DNA from: JADFSZ01 sp022560555 [NCBI: PVC group bacterium]
GTDB taxonomy: Bacteria; GCA-001730085; JADFSZ01
Assembly: GCA_022560555.1 (NCBI GenBank)
Contig: JADFSZ010000120.1
Location: 1 to 5,642 of the forward strand
DNA: 5,642 nucleotides
Direction of reading: 5' to 3'
Shown: piece after piece, positions 5,631-5,642 of the stretch
Layout: every line of letters starts with the position of its first letter
Numbering within the stretch: the first letter of the stretch is position 1
Notes under the pieces: generated by a model
Databases searched by the model: none
Seen by the model: the letters and a program-made list of their open reading frames with translations, nothing else
What the model was told of the DNA's origin: nothing
Position numbers and translations under genes: made by a program

Positions 5631-5642
5631 AAGATGAGGGTG
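5609..5642 (+). CDS. infA: Translation initiation factor IF-1, 5' end only
   Basis: Eleven codons are visible, reading MAKDAPIEDEG, before the window ends. This matches the usual IF-1 beginning (MAK, a few residues, then I-E-x-E-G and a beta strand). IF-1 is a small OB-fold protein of about 72 residues that binds the A site of the 30S subunit during initiation. The start overlaps map by 22 bases in a different frame (+2 relative to map) and has AGGAG 8 bases upstream. The position after secY-adk-map is the standard place for infA in many phyla. The identification rests on the short peptide, the ribosome binding site and gene order; completeness cannot be judged here. Confidence 0.85.
   Translation, partial: MAKDAPIEDEG

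Overview
The window is a stretch of the bacterial spc ribosomal-protein operon, read entirely from the + strand and continuing past both ends. In order it holds the 3' end of rplE (uL5), rpsN (61-residue zinc-type uS14), rpsH (uS8), rplF (uL6), rplR (uL18), rpsE (uS5), rplO (uL15), secY (SecYEG channel), adk (zinc-type adenylate kinase), map (type I methionine aminopeptidase) and the first 11 codons of infA (IF-1). Every gene has its family's conserved motifs and near-usual length. I saw no frameshifts, mobile elements, tRNA or rRNA genes.

The order secY-adk-map-infA, the C-x2-C-x12-C-x2-C form of uS14 and the four-cysteine LID of adenylate kinase are common in Gram-positive and many deep-branching bacteria, and differ from the E. 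coli arrangement. There is no rpmD (uL30) between rpsE and rplO; these two genes overlap by 14 bases. Moderate GC content, no rpmD, and a short tandem repeat of the kind seen between genes in some environmental genomes would suit a PVC-related or other uncultured lineage (Omnitrophota is one guess). The sequence alone does not prove this.

Region by region: 1-321 is rplE end plus rpsN, tightly packed. 319-418 is a heptanucleotide tandem array (consensus CAGAARA, 14 units) whose first unit contains the rpsN stop codon; it separates rpsN from rpsH by an unusual 131 bases. 412-452 is a small hairpin and the rpsH ribosome binding site. 453-2789 is a compact run of five ribosomal protein genes. 2796-4148 is secY. 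4149-4194 is a 46-base leader before adk with two overlapping, mutually exclusive inverted repeats. 4195-5642 is adk, map and the start of infA, which begins 22 bases inside the end of map.

Together the genes build the ribosome (uL5, uS14, uS8, uL6, uL18, uS5, uL15), insert or export its products (SecY), supply ADP for nucleotide synthesis (Adk), trim initiator methionine from nascent chains (Map) and start translation (IF-1). No convincing promoter or Rho-independent terminator was found, so the whole window is probably one transcript started upstream. The most notable features are the heptamer array inside a core operon, the two possible RNA switches ahead of rpsH and adk, the missing rpmD, and the map/infA overlap. 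I found no evidence of a wholly new multi-gene system.
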